This document shows positions 1 to 9,502 of a stretch of DNA of 26,873 nt, piece after piece. Made by a program: the position numbers and the translations under genes. The notes under the pieces were generated by a model. That model had not been told where the DNA came from and searched no databases. It saw only the letters and a list, made by a program, of their open reading frames with translations. This DNA comes from Hypsibius dujardini. Lineage: Eukaryota > Tardigrada > Eutardigrada > Parachela > Hypsibiidae. The stretch covers positions 1 through 26,873 of the forward strand of contig LRSR01011041.1 in NCBI GenBank assembly GCA_001579985.1, read 5' to 3'. How positions within the stretch are numbered: position 1 is the first letter of the stretch; each line of letters starts with the position of its first letter.

Positions 1-450
1 GTTCAACGACAACGTTTTAAATTAACTAAAAACTAATATGAAGCATAAGCTTGAATTTAAGTTAAAAATAAAATTAATCTTCATTTAAAACTGATTTTAA
101 ATTTGATTAAAATTCATTTGAATAAAAGAAAATGCCTTTTTTGGGCATTTTAAATCATTAAATTAATCTAAACCACACTAGCGCTAACTTAAACTCTAAT
201 ACAAAAAGACACCATTTTAATGTCCAATTCAAGGACAAATTTTTACAGATATTAAAAATTAATATCAAGCATGAGCCTAAATTCAAATTGCATTCAATTT
301 AATCTTCATTTACAAGCGCTGTTAAATAAAATGAAAATTTATTCGATTTAAAAATAAAATACCTGTTTTTAGGCATTCTAAATCAAACTTTAAATTAATC
401 TAAATAACACTAGTTCCAACGTCTATTTCAAATTATTTAATCAAACCAAA
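1..450. repeat. Diverged AT-rich tandem duplication, unit about 227 bp
   Basis: Two copies can be aligned by eye. Landmarks in copy 1 recur in copy 2 at a constant offset of 226-228 bases: AATATGAAGCAT at 35 versus AATATCAAGCAT at 261, TTAATCTTCATTTA in both, GGGCATTTTAAATCA near 143 versus AGGCATTCTAAATCA near 371, and TTAATCTAAA followed by CACTAG in both. No coding frame is visible. The copies differ by many substitutions and small indels, so the duplication is old. Copy 1 begins at or before the window edge, so more units may lie to the left. Confidence 0.75.
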
Positions 451-520
451 ATCATCACCAATTTGATGTGACCTGATTGATGTAGCGCTTAAAATTGTGT
501 TTGGTCTCATCCATACATAG

Positions 521-2536
521 ATCGCCGGCCATCGTTTATGGGGAGGAAGAAGACCTTGAACCGGCAACAGCCTCAAAAGTCACAACTGAGACACGGCTCG
601 AATTAAGGCAGACAACCACAGCTTCTCCGATTGTGACTGCGACAGTTGAGTTGGTGGACCAAGATGAAGAGTCCGCCGCGTATGGCGGCACTCCACAGCC
701 TCGAGAACTGTCAAGACCTCCGCAGTCCGTCCCTTACGGATCGGATGAAGAGGAAGAGATCGAACAAAGTACGACCATGCACGCAGTTAGGACAAAGACG
801 CGTGTAAAAGCCCGTAAAACCACGACGACGACGACGAGCTCGACAGCATCTCCGACTGTGACCGTGAGAAAGGTACTGGACCAAGAGGAAGAGCCCTTCG
901 CGTACGGAGGACCTTCAACGACGACCGCACAGCCTCGTCAGCTCACAGGAGCTCCTCAGGCTGCGATTTATGGAGAGGAGGAGGAGGAGGAGGATGAAGG
1001 ACAAAGTACGACGACACATACTGTGAGAACAAAGAAGCGAGTCAAAGCAACGGTCGTGACGACGACGAGCACGATGACTTCTCGGGTGGTGGGGAAACCT
1101 CAGAGACCGTCTTACGATGCTGACGAGGTCGTCAAGGAAGAGGCGACGGACGGGTTTAAGAGTACTCCGGCAACCGTTCGGGATCTGGCCGTCGGTCATA
1201 CCGGCACGCGACGACGGACGACCATGATGAACGGTGAGGAAGCCTCGCTGTTTATCAGCAGTGTGAATGGAAGCTCCGGCAGCGACGACCAGGATGGAAA
1301 GACGGACGAGGAAGGAGAAGACTCGTGGCACATCGGGGCGGTGTTAGTTCCCGTGCAGCAGGAAGCCACACCGCGGACTGTGGTGGTTGGTGAGTCGATG
1401 TCTGCGTCCGGACATGTGCAGGCTTCGGGGAGTAGTTCGAGCTCGTCGTCTGGAGGTTCGAGTAGTCAACAAGGTGGAAGCGCAAGTGTCAGTACTTCGC
1501 ACGGAAGCATGTCTTCGTAAGTTGACTTTTCAGAAACAGTTGTTAATTATGATTTGGTTATGATTTAATCTCACACTGATGTTTTCAAAAAATGAACAGA
1601 TCGATAAGTAGCATCTAGAATATTTTATTCAATAATATGGCTTCTTTAAAGAATTTTTAGAAGCGAACAGAGAGATTGGTCAAGTTTTTGTATCAACTAA
1701 AACTTAACTATTAAGGATTTTTAGTTTACTTGTATTTGTAAGCAATTGATGGAACTTGATAACGTCGGATGAACTATATTTAATGCATTTCTCTACAGTG
1801 AGTTATACACTACTTTGTGCAACATCGATCCACAGCTTTGTCGTTTTTCTTCCGGAAACCGTTTTTTGTCGGCATATAACAGAACAATTGCTAACTAACT
1901 TACTTTATCAAACTTAAATATCATGTTACAGTTATTGCCCCCTTTCGCAGAAGCTTTCCAGCTCTTCAGGGAGTATCAACCTCGTCGTCGGTTCACACCC
2001 AGTCTGCCTCGCATCAATCCGCTTCGACAAATAGGTCGTCCGCTTCTCAGACATCCGGTTCAGGCAGTAGTAGCAGCAACGAATCCGACGAGCCCGATGA
2101 GGATGACGACTCGTCTGGCGGGGGCCAGTCGGATCAGCAGACCAGCGGTCGTAACGGCATAACTTCGGCGGCCTACAAAGGTGGCCAATCGAGACCCAAC
2201 TACAATTTCGCAGCTTCCCAAGGCCGTTCGCTCGGCGGTGGCTTCGGACAGGGCGGCAGTGGCTGGGGCAACTCAATGTCCTTCAATATAGCCCCACCAC
2301 CAATGCCTCCGAACCCTCCGGAGCCTTTCATCATGTCCATACCTCCTCCGCCAAATCCACCCTCCATCCCCGGCATTGACATGAATATTCCCGGTCCGCC
2401 GCCGTTTCCGTCCATGCCGTCCGTTCCGTCCATGCCGCAGATACAGTTTCCGGCCTTTCCGGAGATGCCGAGTTTCGGTAATAACGTCGGTTGGGGCGGA
2501 GGTGGAGGTGGAAGACAGGGATGGTCCTCCCGATGA
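521..2536 (+). CDS. Acidic Thr/Ser/Pro-rich repetitive protein, 5' end missing
   Basis: Two exons are modelled, 521-1516 and 1951-2536. The donor CG|GTAAGT at 1517 and the acceptor CCTTTCGCAG at 1950 keep one frame to TGA at 2534, giving about 526 aa in the window. There is no ATG at the left end. The frame opens just after the acceptor-like CCATACATAG (520), so the start and any signal peptide should lie in an upstream exon, probably outside the window. Three imperfect units of 65-78 aa begin near 525, 720 and 954. Each has a Tyr-Gly plus acidic run (YGEEEE type), a basic patch (VRTKTRVKARK type) and Thr runs, and units 1 and 2 end in AYGG. A Ser-rich stretch follows, then a Pro-rich tail (PPPMPPNPP) and a Gly run (GWGGGGGGR). 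No domain is recognised. Composition suggests an extracellular or structural disordered protein, which is inference. GC content is much higher than in the flanks. Confidence 0.55.
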
Positions 2537-3238
2537 GTGCAATCTTCTTGCCATGGTTTCTTTTCTGTTTCGCAAGATAATTTTATAATTCCAAAAAATT
2601 TACCTTTTTGTATTAGTGCTGACACTCTGTTTTTTGATACAAGATTACAGTAACAGGTTTGAGACAAAGACAAAGGCCAAAGGCTCTCCTTCCTCAGAAG
2701 GTCCAAAAGGTCCCCGGACAACAAATTCGAAAGGGTCTGTTTTCCGCGCTCCAATGATTGATTTGCGACAACTAGTGGTCAAAAGTGTACTTTAATAGCA
2801 GGAATACTGCAATACTAAAGTATGTAAGTATAAAGTAATAATAAAGTATACTTCAGTACTAAAGCATAAAGGATAAATTATAGAGTAAAGAATGAAGTAT
2901 ACGTCAATACAGAAGTATAAAATATAGAATATAGAGTAAAGAAATATGATGTAATAAATAAATAATAAACAAAATAAAGAAAGAGAATAAAGTACACTTC
3001 AGTGCTGAAGTATAAAATATACTTGAATAATAACTGAAGTGTTGAATGTAAATTTAAATGTAGCTATACTCAGGGAGTACCAGCAATACAGTATACTCAT
3101 AGCAATGTAAAAAGTTGCTAATCAGCAGGAACTGCCGAAAAAAGTTGAACTCTCACCTTTATTGGCGATCTTCATACTGACCCATTGCGAAATTACATAC
3201 AAAACCACTCGTACTCGAACCAGGTGATAAGTTTTATC
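2537..3238. other. AT-rich intergenic stretch with AAGTATACTTCAGTACT-type repeats
   Basis: After the stop at 2536 comes a GC-richer patch at about 2655-2755. It has an acceptor-like GATTACAG at 2647 and open plus-strand frames, and could be an alternative 3' exon or UTR of the gene to the left; I cannot decide. From about 2780 to 3030 the sequence is AT-rich. Variants of a partly palindromic unit built on AAGTATACTTCAGTACTAAA start near 2785, 2843, 2895 and 2988. AATAAA-type signals occur near 2840 and 2957. Nothing else is recognisable. Confidence 0.5.
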
Positions 3239-3541
3239 TCACAAGGTTTTATAGCAACGTTGATTTAATTGCTTAATTTGCACGGTTCTATAAGCCAGCA
3301 TACGGTAGAGCAGACGAAAGTGATAAACATCAAGCACCTTAGGCGATTCGGACATCGCCTCCACACCTACTCTAACCATACTGCATTGACTAGCAGCGGA
3401 TCCTAGAGCTTCAATCTTCATGCTGCTGCTCATATTCACTGACCCTTCTGACCTAGATATGAATTGAGAGACATCGTCAAAGTTGCCATCAACGCGGAGC
3501 AGAAACGATACGAAATAAACTGCAGTGCGTGCTAATTTTCA
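3239..3541 (-). other. Unassigned minus-strand open frame, possible last exon
   Basis: About 100 codons are open on the minus strand, from just after a TGA at about 3541 to a TGA at 3239-3241. The first Met lies near 3439. An acceptor-like CTCTCAATTCATATCTAG ends near 3460, so a terminal exon of roughly 220 bases is possible. An AATAAA on the minus strand (TTTATT at about 3158 on +) lies about 80 bases past the stop, as expected for a real 3' end. The deduced protein has mixed composition (ending RTVQIKQLNQRCYKTL) and matches nothing I recognise. No upstream exon could be joined to it with confidence. Confidence 0.25.
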
Positions 3542-3603
3542 AGGTCCTCCTCGTTTAGTTTCTCTAGTCTCGGGAGGTCTTTTCCATACGTTGATCCTGC
3601 AAA

Positions 3604-4511
3604 ATGATGTTTGCTGTTATTTTGCGTTGGCTTTGCTTCCTGGGTATCACTGCGACGTATGTTCGGGCATTTCCTGCCATTCCATGGCTCACCATTCCCA
3701 GCGCGTTCATTAACCAACCCATATGTAAGTAACCGATCGAGAACGTTCAAAACGTTCAAATTCACAATATGTCTTTATACAGCTGAGCTACTAGTTAATA
3801 CTCAGACTTATTTTAATACTTTAAAACGCAAAAGTACTGGTACGAATTAAGTATGTAATTACATGAATAATTCACATAAATTAATTTTGTAATATCTAAT
3901 TATTATTAATTTATATATTGTCACATAGGAGTTACATATTAGCATGCTAAATTAATAAAATTAATTTCAGTACTATCAGCTCAGCTGCATAAGAACATTA
4001 ACTGAAAATTTTATGTGCAATTACATTATCCCAAACTGATAATCCATTCCTGCAGTGCAGCTCAATTGAAACTTCCTCAAACAAAAGCTTGTGTTGGCCA
4101 CGCTGTCAATGCCTGTCCGTTTTTTATCGGAATATTACTAGTACAGTATATCAATATTGTAGTCAACTATATAACGCATACAATTATAAATAAAGGAACA
4201 ATAAATAAACACCCACACATATATATATATATAAAAAAGATGTAAATCAGTAATGGCACATGGAAAACGAAGTAGTCTACCATTGAAAATGAGTCCTTTT
4301 AGATTTAGCCCATCCACCGGTGTTCGCGACAGGAGGCGCAGGGGATCAACAGGCCGCCTACGGAGGTTACAGATTGGATATGTTCTACGAACCGCCCACC
4401 ACAACCGCTGCTCCCGCGGCACCTGCTGCCAAAGACCTCGCCGCCGCAAGTGTAGCCGGATCCGGAAGTACCCAGGCATCAGCGAGCATGGGACGTCGTC
4501 GTCGTCGATAG
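3604..4511 (+). CDS. Small secreted Ala/Thr/Pro-rich protein with a C-terminal Arg run
   Basis: Exon 1 (3604-3724) encodes a clear signal peptide starting MMFAVILRWLCFLGITATYV, with cleavage likely near VRA-FPAIP. The donor is AT|GTAAGT at 3725. The second exon ends at TAG 4509-4511. Two acceptors six bases apart fit the same frame: TCCTTTTAG (exon from 4303) and GATTTAG (exon from 4309). They would give 109 or 107 aa. The mature part reads HPPVFATGG, then QQAAYGGYRLDMFYEPP, TTTAAPAAPAAK and a terminal GRRRRR encoded by a CGT run. The AYGG and TTT motifs resemble the large repetitive protein at 521-2536, so both may belong to one lineage-specific secreted family (inference). I recognise no known domain. 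The 584-base intron is AT-rich, and a small additional exon inside it cannot be excluded. Confidence 0.5.
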
Positions 4512-5126
4512 GTGGCGCCTCTTTATACGGAGAAATATATCACAGCAGTTACTTGGTTTTTTGTTTTCTTCCCAACACTCCCATTTTGTTGCTGTTGAGT
4601 TCGTTCTCTGCAAATGAAGAGATAAATCATTTGAAACAGCAGTAAACCCCAACAATAATTCCGCATAACAATTTTTCAGTCATTTTATCTCAACCAGGAG
4701 CAATCAATCAAGCGAGGATATGGATATATCTCGAAAAATAATCAAACTTTCCAGTTCACGGCATTTTTTAGCGATTGAATATGAGAAATTTTACTTCTAA
4801 CAAACGACATTTTTATTTTAGAAAAATAAGAAAATCCAAATTTCAATCTATTTTATATTATATCATATTATTCATTGGTCAACAAAATTTATCATCGTCT
4901 CGAAGTTTGAATTTTAACTTTTACAATTAATTGTTCCATTGCCGACCTCAATAAATAACCGAAATGTAGTCTTCTCTTAATGCTTCAACTAATTATAACT
5001 AAAGACCTGAATTAGTAGGAATTACAACTAGAAAACGAGCATACTCATAGACCCAGCTCAAGGCAATCGATCAATCAATCAGAGAAGCCTCATCGAAACC
5101 CAAAAACACCTCCCACCTTAGCAAGA
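4512..5126. other. AT-rich intergenic region, no gene seen
   Basis: This is the space between the converging small secreted-protein gene (+) and the POLR1D-like gene (-). It contains AATAAA near 4950 and a short ATCGATCAATCAATCAG run near 5066. I see no supported exon on either strand. Confidence 0.5.
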
Positions 5127-5841
5127 TCATTCCTGTTTTCCCGCCTTCCGTTTAGCGCTTCGCCCTTCCAAGCTCCTCTCGCTTCGTCTATCTTCCCGTG
5201 ATCGACTCCGTTGCAACCGTCGAGGCGAAACTCGCATAGATCGTTCATCATGGCGTCGAACATCACATTCATCCCGTACTTTCCCTTCTCCGCTCCGCAC
5301 TCTCTCATTCCGGTCACTCCGCGCTCCGCGAAAATCGGATGTCTGCTTGTCCAGGCCTTCCGAACGAAAATGACAACGGGCGGACTGATTTCGAGCGTGA
5401 TAATCGGTGCCACGAGGCGGCGACCCGTGGCGGCCATTTTCTTCCCGCCGTCTCCGCTGATCCTGCCAGGCATTTTGAATGACCGTTCCGCTGACAGCAC
5501 GAGTTAAGAAATTCAGATTCGGTTTAGGTAGGGGTCCTTTTTTCCAGGCGGTCGAGCCATATGATTCGGCACGCGTGGCGTTCTTTTGAGCATCTCGAAG
5601 AAGCTCTTCAGCTGCCAGTCTGTAAATACAACAAATTCATCAATCAAGCAACGGGCAAATACAGTGCACAGACGCACGCCAAATCAATCGATTGATCGAA
5701 CACCAATTGTATACATTCGAAACGTCAATGAACATGGGCAGAAAAAAATCACTGATTGAGCCCTCACCTATCCAGATCGATGTCGTTCTTACTTTCCGTA
5801 ATGGCCGCAGCTTTTGAATCCGGTTTCGGCACTTGAGCCAT
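5127..5841 (-). CDS. POLR1D isoform-2-like protein
   Basis: Two coding exons on the minus strand: 5841-5768 (ATG to AG|GTGAGG) and 5619-5127 (acceptor GTATTTACAG, stop TGA 5129-5127). The intron is 148 bases. The split codon makes Arg25, and the product is 188 aa. Residues from about 23 read LDRLAAEELLRDAQ, then RAESYG, W-K-K-x-P-L-P-K-P-N and FLTRAVSGTV. This follows the signature of human POLR1D isoform 2 (EELLKEAKRGKTRAE, GW-x-KCPL-x-x-N-x-x-FL), the splice form that does not encode the RPAC2 polymerase subunit. The C-terminal half is Arg/Ser-rich and basic (RSRSREDRRSERS), as in the shorter 122-aa human protein. The molecular role of this isoform is not established. Here it has its own ATG exon and no RPAC2 exon is visible nearby. 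The identification rests on recalled family sequence. Confidence 0.7.
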
Positions 5842-6526
5842 CGAAATGTCGGAAAATAAGTGAAATCAAGGACTAAAAAAACGAAAATAAATGTCAAGTA
5901 ACTGCGTGCGCGAGTGGGTCTCTAATCGGCATGGCTCGCCATAAGGAATTCACTCTTGGTGTAGGTGGTGTGCCACGAGGGCAAAGTTGCAGCACTTCCG
6001 GTCAAGTGCGCATTCATTTTTGCAAGTAGATGTACCAATGTATTTATAACTAGCCTCCGCATAATCAAATTTATTTGAGGATTAAGTTTTTCGTCTTGGT
6101 GACATAAACTTCGCGAGTCTTACTTACTGTAATACAAACATTATGGATTTCATGTTTCATTAATATTTCTTTACAAATTTCATCTCATATACTGTACTAC
6201 AGTAATTTAATTAAAATAGGCGCTTCGCTTTTTGCAAGGGAAGTTTGTGAATACTGTGCACAAAAAAAAGGAAAACCAAATATATAAATAAATGTATATA
6301 TGACATAAATATATCAAAATAATGTACAGTATTATGACCATGCACCATTAATAAATATATGTAATAAATCTGCTAATATTGCCATTTAATAGAAATTTAA
6401 TTTGTATCTGAAGTTCAAACCGTACGAACACAAGGCACGAATTTTCGCGATATTGCACTGATTTCGTTTCAGTTTGTCGAAACGGCAGCATGAACATTGG
6501 CATTTACAGTCTCGAGACGGCTCGTT
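5842..6526. other. AT-rich intergenic region, no gene seen
   Basis: This separates the start of the POLR1D-like gene from the 3' end of the P450, both on the minus strand. It must hold the promoter of the former and the 3' UTR of the latter. From about 6160 to 6400 the base composition is very AT-rich, with ATATATAAATAAATG-type runs. No open frame with splice support was found. Confidence 0.5.
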
Positions 6527-7099
6527 TCAAAATCTAGGTGTGAAAATGAGTTGGAAGGGCTTCGGCGAGTTGACAATGCTAGAGATATATTGGTCATGCG
6601 AAACGGTCACACCTCTCGGGAGCTCCAGTGTGAAACACCGCAGCAGGTTGGCGATGAAGAGGAACAGCTCCATCTTTGCCAGGGCTTCACCCAGGCACGC
6701 ACGCTTTCCTGCAATCCAATCGAGAAGCTTTCTACTTGCATTTTGCAGAATAAAATGTATGCAATATGTGCAGATGTCTACGTACCGATTGAAAAGGGTG
6801 CGAATCCATCTGGTCGAGTCAGTTTCATGTTTTCGTCAAGAAAACGAAGGGGATTGAATTGGTCAGGATTCTCCCACAACCGTGGGTCCCGATGGATGGA
6901 GAATAAATTGCCAATGAGCAGGGTATCTTTTGGGATTGTATAACCGTCAATGGTCATATCCTCGCGCGAAGAGTGCGGCACCGCTAAAGGCACGAGGCTA
7001 GCGCACCGTTGAACTTCCAGAATGACTGCTTCCGTGTACGGCAACATACCTTTAAAAGCAACCAAGAAATATGGTTTTCCATTACCTCTGTATGTTGTC

Positions 7100-7143
<44 letters not shown>

Positions 7144-8590
7144 GCCTGCCTGTCAGTGTATCTGTTTGTCGGTTTGTCTCTCTATTTTTTGTCGCTTATT
7201 TACCTGTTTGATTGCGTGTTACGCACCTCTGTCCGCGTTCGTGAGCATTCTTTCCCGTCCAGTGTTATTGTCTATCTCTTCTTGAACCTTCCGCATAATC
7301 TCCGGATTTTCCAAGAAGAAGACGAAAGCCCACAGGGTTGTTGTTGAAGTAGTTTCAGTTCCGGCGGCAAAGAGATCCGATAGAGAGGCAAGCAACTGTT
7401 GCTCTGTGTAATAAAATGGGGAAAAGCTGTATATTGTCGTATTTGTCTAGCCTGAATTGATGCGGTAACCTAATTTGATTCACGTGAATCTATACCATGA
7501 AAGAGTGTTTGCCCTGTCTGCTTTTCCTTTTCCGCTTGATAGGCATAGAGGTAATCTTGCGCGTCTGTCTGCTTCTCCACCGAGCCGTCATGCAAATCAG
7601 CTTGTTCTTTAAAAAATTCCAATAAGGCAACTGTATTGATCCTGGCTCGTAAAGTTTTTCTCCGGAAGGGGTTCGGAAACCACATTAAAAACGGCAAAGC
7701 TTTGACCAGCGGTTCGACGCCAAGACTGTCAACGTATTCGGCTACCATGTTGGTTAGCTGTGAGAACTTTGGATCCGTCAGGGGGAAACGTTTGCCAAAG
7801 ATTAAGGCACAGATTACGTTGGAAACGCTGTTTGTCAGCTGAACCTTCGGATCGAACGGCTGCTGTTGCGTGTCACGAAGGGTCTGACAAATGCTCTCCA
7901 CTTCGGTGAGGATGGTGTCTTCCAGCCAGTTCTTGCCCATCCCGAGGTCTCGAAGAGTTGACAGGGCAAACCGACGGTGTGTCTTCCATAAATCGCCTAA
8001 AACGTGGAAAGTAAAGCCAAATAAACATACTCGCAGACAGTAGACAAGCATAACAGACAAACAGTTCGGCAAATAGATACACAGACAGACAGACAGACAG
8101 ACAGACAGATGTATGGCAGATAGTCATAGAGTAGAATGGATAAAAATGCTAGTACCTTGGCTGAAGACAAGACCCATGTTTGCCCCAGTCGAGTAATCAA
8201 TCCTAATAGCGCTGTGAGCATCGCGACCAGCTGAAACATCATCGCCGAAAACCTTGCGCAGTGTGTTGAAATTGCTAAGAACCACTATTCGCTTCCGGCC
8301 GCAATATACACTGTAGATATCGCCATACTGCTCCTTCCATTTGAGCAAAGCGATATGCGGCTGTTTTCCAAATGACAGCAAGTTTCCTAAGTATGGAATC
8401 ACTGCCAAAGTACGTTGAAAATTAACATTTAGACAAAATCACATTGACTAAACTAAACCTCTAAGCGATAAATGCAAAACTCACCTAGTGGTCCAGGTGG
8501 ATAGTTCTTCGGCCTGTATAATTTCGCCCATATGTAAACAAGGGCCAAAATTGTCGTTAAAAAAGTGAATGTAGCAGAAAGCAGTTCCAT
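6527..8590 (-). CDS. Cytochrome P450, clan 2 (CYP2-like), microsomal
   Basis: Six coding exons on the minus strand: 8590-8485, 8401-8156, 7996-7496, 7403-7227, 7049-6786 and 6708-6527. All junctions are GT-AG and every exon ends in phase 1. The product is 491 aa, normal for the family. An N-terminal membrane anchor (about residues 3-22) is followed by the hinge YPPGPLVIPYLGN. Visible landmarks are helix C WKTHRR, helix I AAGTETT (297-303), the ExxR motif E355-V-Q-R358, FNPLRF in place of PERF, and the haem loop PFSIGKRACLG with Cys436 as the iron ligand. All catalytic landmarks are present, so the gene looks functional. Clan-2 enzymes are ER mono-oxygenases taking electrons from P450 reductase; the substrate cannot be told from sequence. 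The loop wording and intron phases are typical of CYP2-like genes. Introns 2 and 4 carry CTGT/ACAG repeats. Confidence 0.95.
7098..7156. repeat. (CTGT)n array in P450 intron 4
   Basis: About ten consecutive TGTC units with a few CTGC variants at the right end. The array lies inside the 7050-7226 intron of the minus-strand P450 gene, so the sense strand reads ACAG. Confidence 0.95.
8081..8109. repeat. (CAGA)n array in P450 intron 2
   Basis: About seven perfect ACAG units on the plus strand within the 7997-8155 intron. The sense (minus) strand of this gene therefore reads CTGT, the less common orientation in this window. Confidence 0.95.
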
Positions 8591-8671
8591 GACGTTGCAA
8601 TAGAAAAAGGTCCCCTAAAATAATTACGATAACGAGACGCGGACCCTGGAAAATTTTATAGTTTGTTTATT

Positions 8672-8684
8672 TGTTTTATATAAG
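8672..8684 (-). promoter_or_regulatory. Candidate TATA box of the P450 gene
   Basis: The minus strand reads CTTATATAAAAC about 85 bases upstream of the P450 ATG (8590), a suitable distance for a short 5' UTR. Inferred from position and consensus only. Confidence 0.4.
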
Positions 8685-9002
8685 AACAGTGCGGTCTCAG
8701 AAGATGAATTGATAAGGAAACAAGGTCTTCGTAAAACTGAAATGTCACTGAAGTGACTCGACGATAACCAAAATTGAACAGCATTACGAGTTCGATGCTG
8801 GAAGTGTCCAGGGTATCAGGAACCCATAGTTCAGTGCTTTCCGATCGTTTGCTGACTGCGCAGAAACATTTCCACAGAAACCCCTTTTAGCCCCCCCCCG
8901 TCCATGACATGGACACGCCACGGATATAAAAGAAGGAAGATATTCATGCAGATTGATATCCGATAAAATATTTCAACTGGAGAAACGGCACTCAAACCTG
9001 CA

Positions 9003-9250
9003 CACAACGGACAGGCTAACATACATACAGACAGACATACATACATACAAGCAGACCGAAAAATAAAAAGACAGACAGATAAACAGACAGACAAACAGAC
9101 AGACAGACAAACAGACAGATGAGCAGACAGACAGCCAGGCAAGCAGACAGATAAACAGAGACCAGACAGGTGGACAAACAAACAAATATACAAACAAACA
9201 GACATACAGACCGAAAGACAGACCGACAGATGGACAGACGGGCAGGTCGG
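9003..9250. repeat. Long imperfect (ACAG)n microsatellite
   Basis: About 250 bases on the plus strand made of CAGA/ACAG units with many ACAT, AAAC and single-base variants, such as CAGACATACATACATAC and ACAGACAGACAAACAGAC. It is intergenic, the only large array of this type outside an intron here. Confidence 0.95.
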
Positions 9251-9502
9251 TAGGTAGATAAGACTCAGACAGATAGTCAGAGAAAAACATAGACACCACC
9301 ATGCTAGAGAACGAAAGGCTATCGAGGAGATATGCAGACACGCAGAGTGGCAGAAAGCCGTTTATATTCTAAGCCCAGGTGTTCCATGTTGATGAACTTA
9401 TGCCATGATTCCTTTTGGAGTAGTGACAACGTGTACTTTGCATGTAATGATACAGTACATGTACAAGAAAGTAAAGAATAAACTAACCAGTAAAAAGCCG
9501 TT

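Larger units (their letters stand above)
8591..9502. other. Intergenic region between P450 and WDR70
   Basis: It holds the P450 promoter at its left, a short poly-C run near 8891, a long ACAG-type simple repeat at 9003-9250, and the 3' flank of WDR70 at its right. Long minus-strand open frames here (Cys-Leu-Ser-Val repeats) come from the tetranucleotide repeat and are not genes. Confidence 0.6.

Noticed and set aside
915-1331. Minus-strand frames opposite the repetitive acidic protein
   Set aside because: They mirror the biased codons of the plus-strand exon and have no splice or signal support; the plus frame spans a good intron.
2200-2754. Minus-strand frame of 184 codons
   Set aside because: Most of it is antisense to the Pro-rich exon, whose plus frame is continuous with the upstream exon.
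5211-5507. Plus-strand frame of 98 codons
   Set aside because: It is antisense to the Arg/Ser-rich exon of the POLR1D-like gene, which has family similarity and splice sites.
6474-6943. Plus-strand frames over the P450 3' end
   Set aside because: They are antisense to P450 exons 5 and 6, which carry the haem loop and ExxR motif.
9003-9250. CRISPR-like array
   Set aside because: The unit is four bases, with no spacers, in an intron-bearing animal genome.
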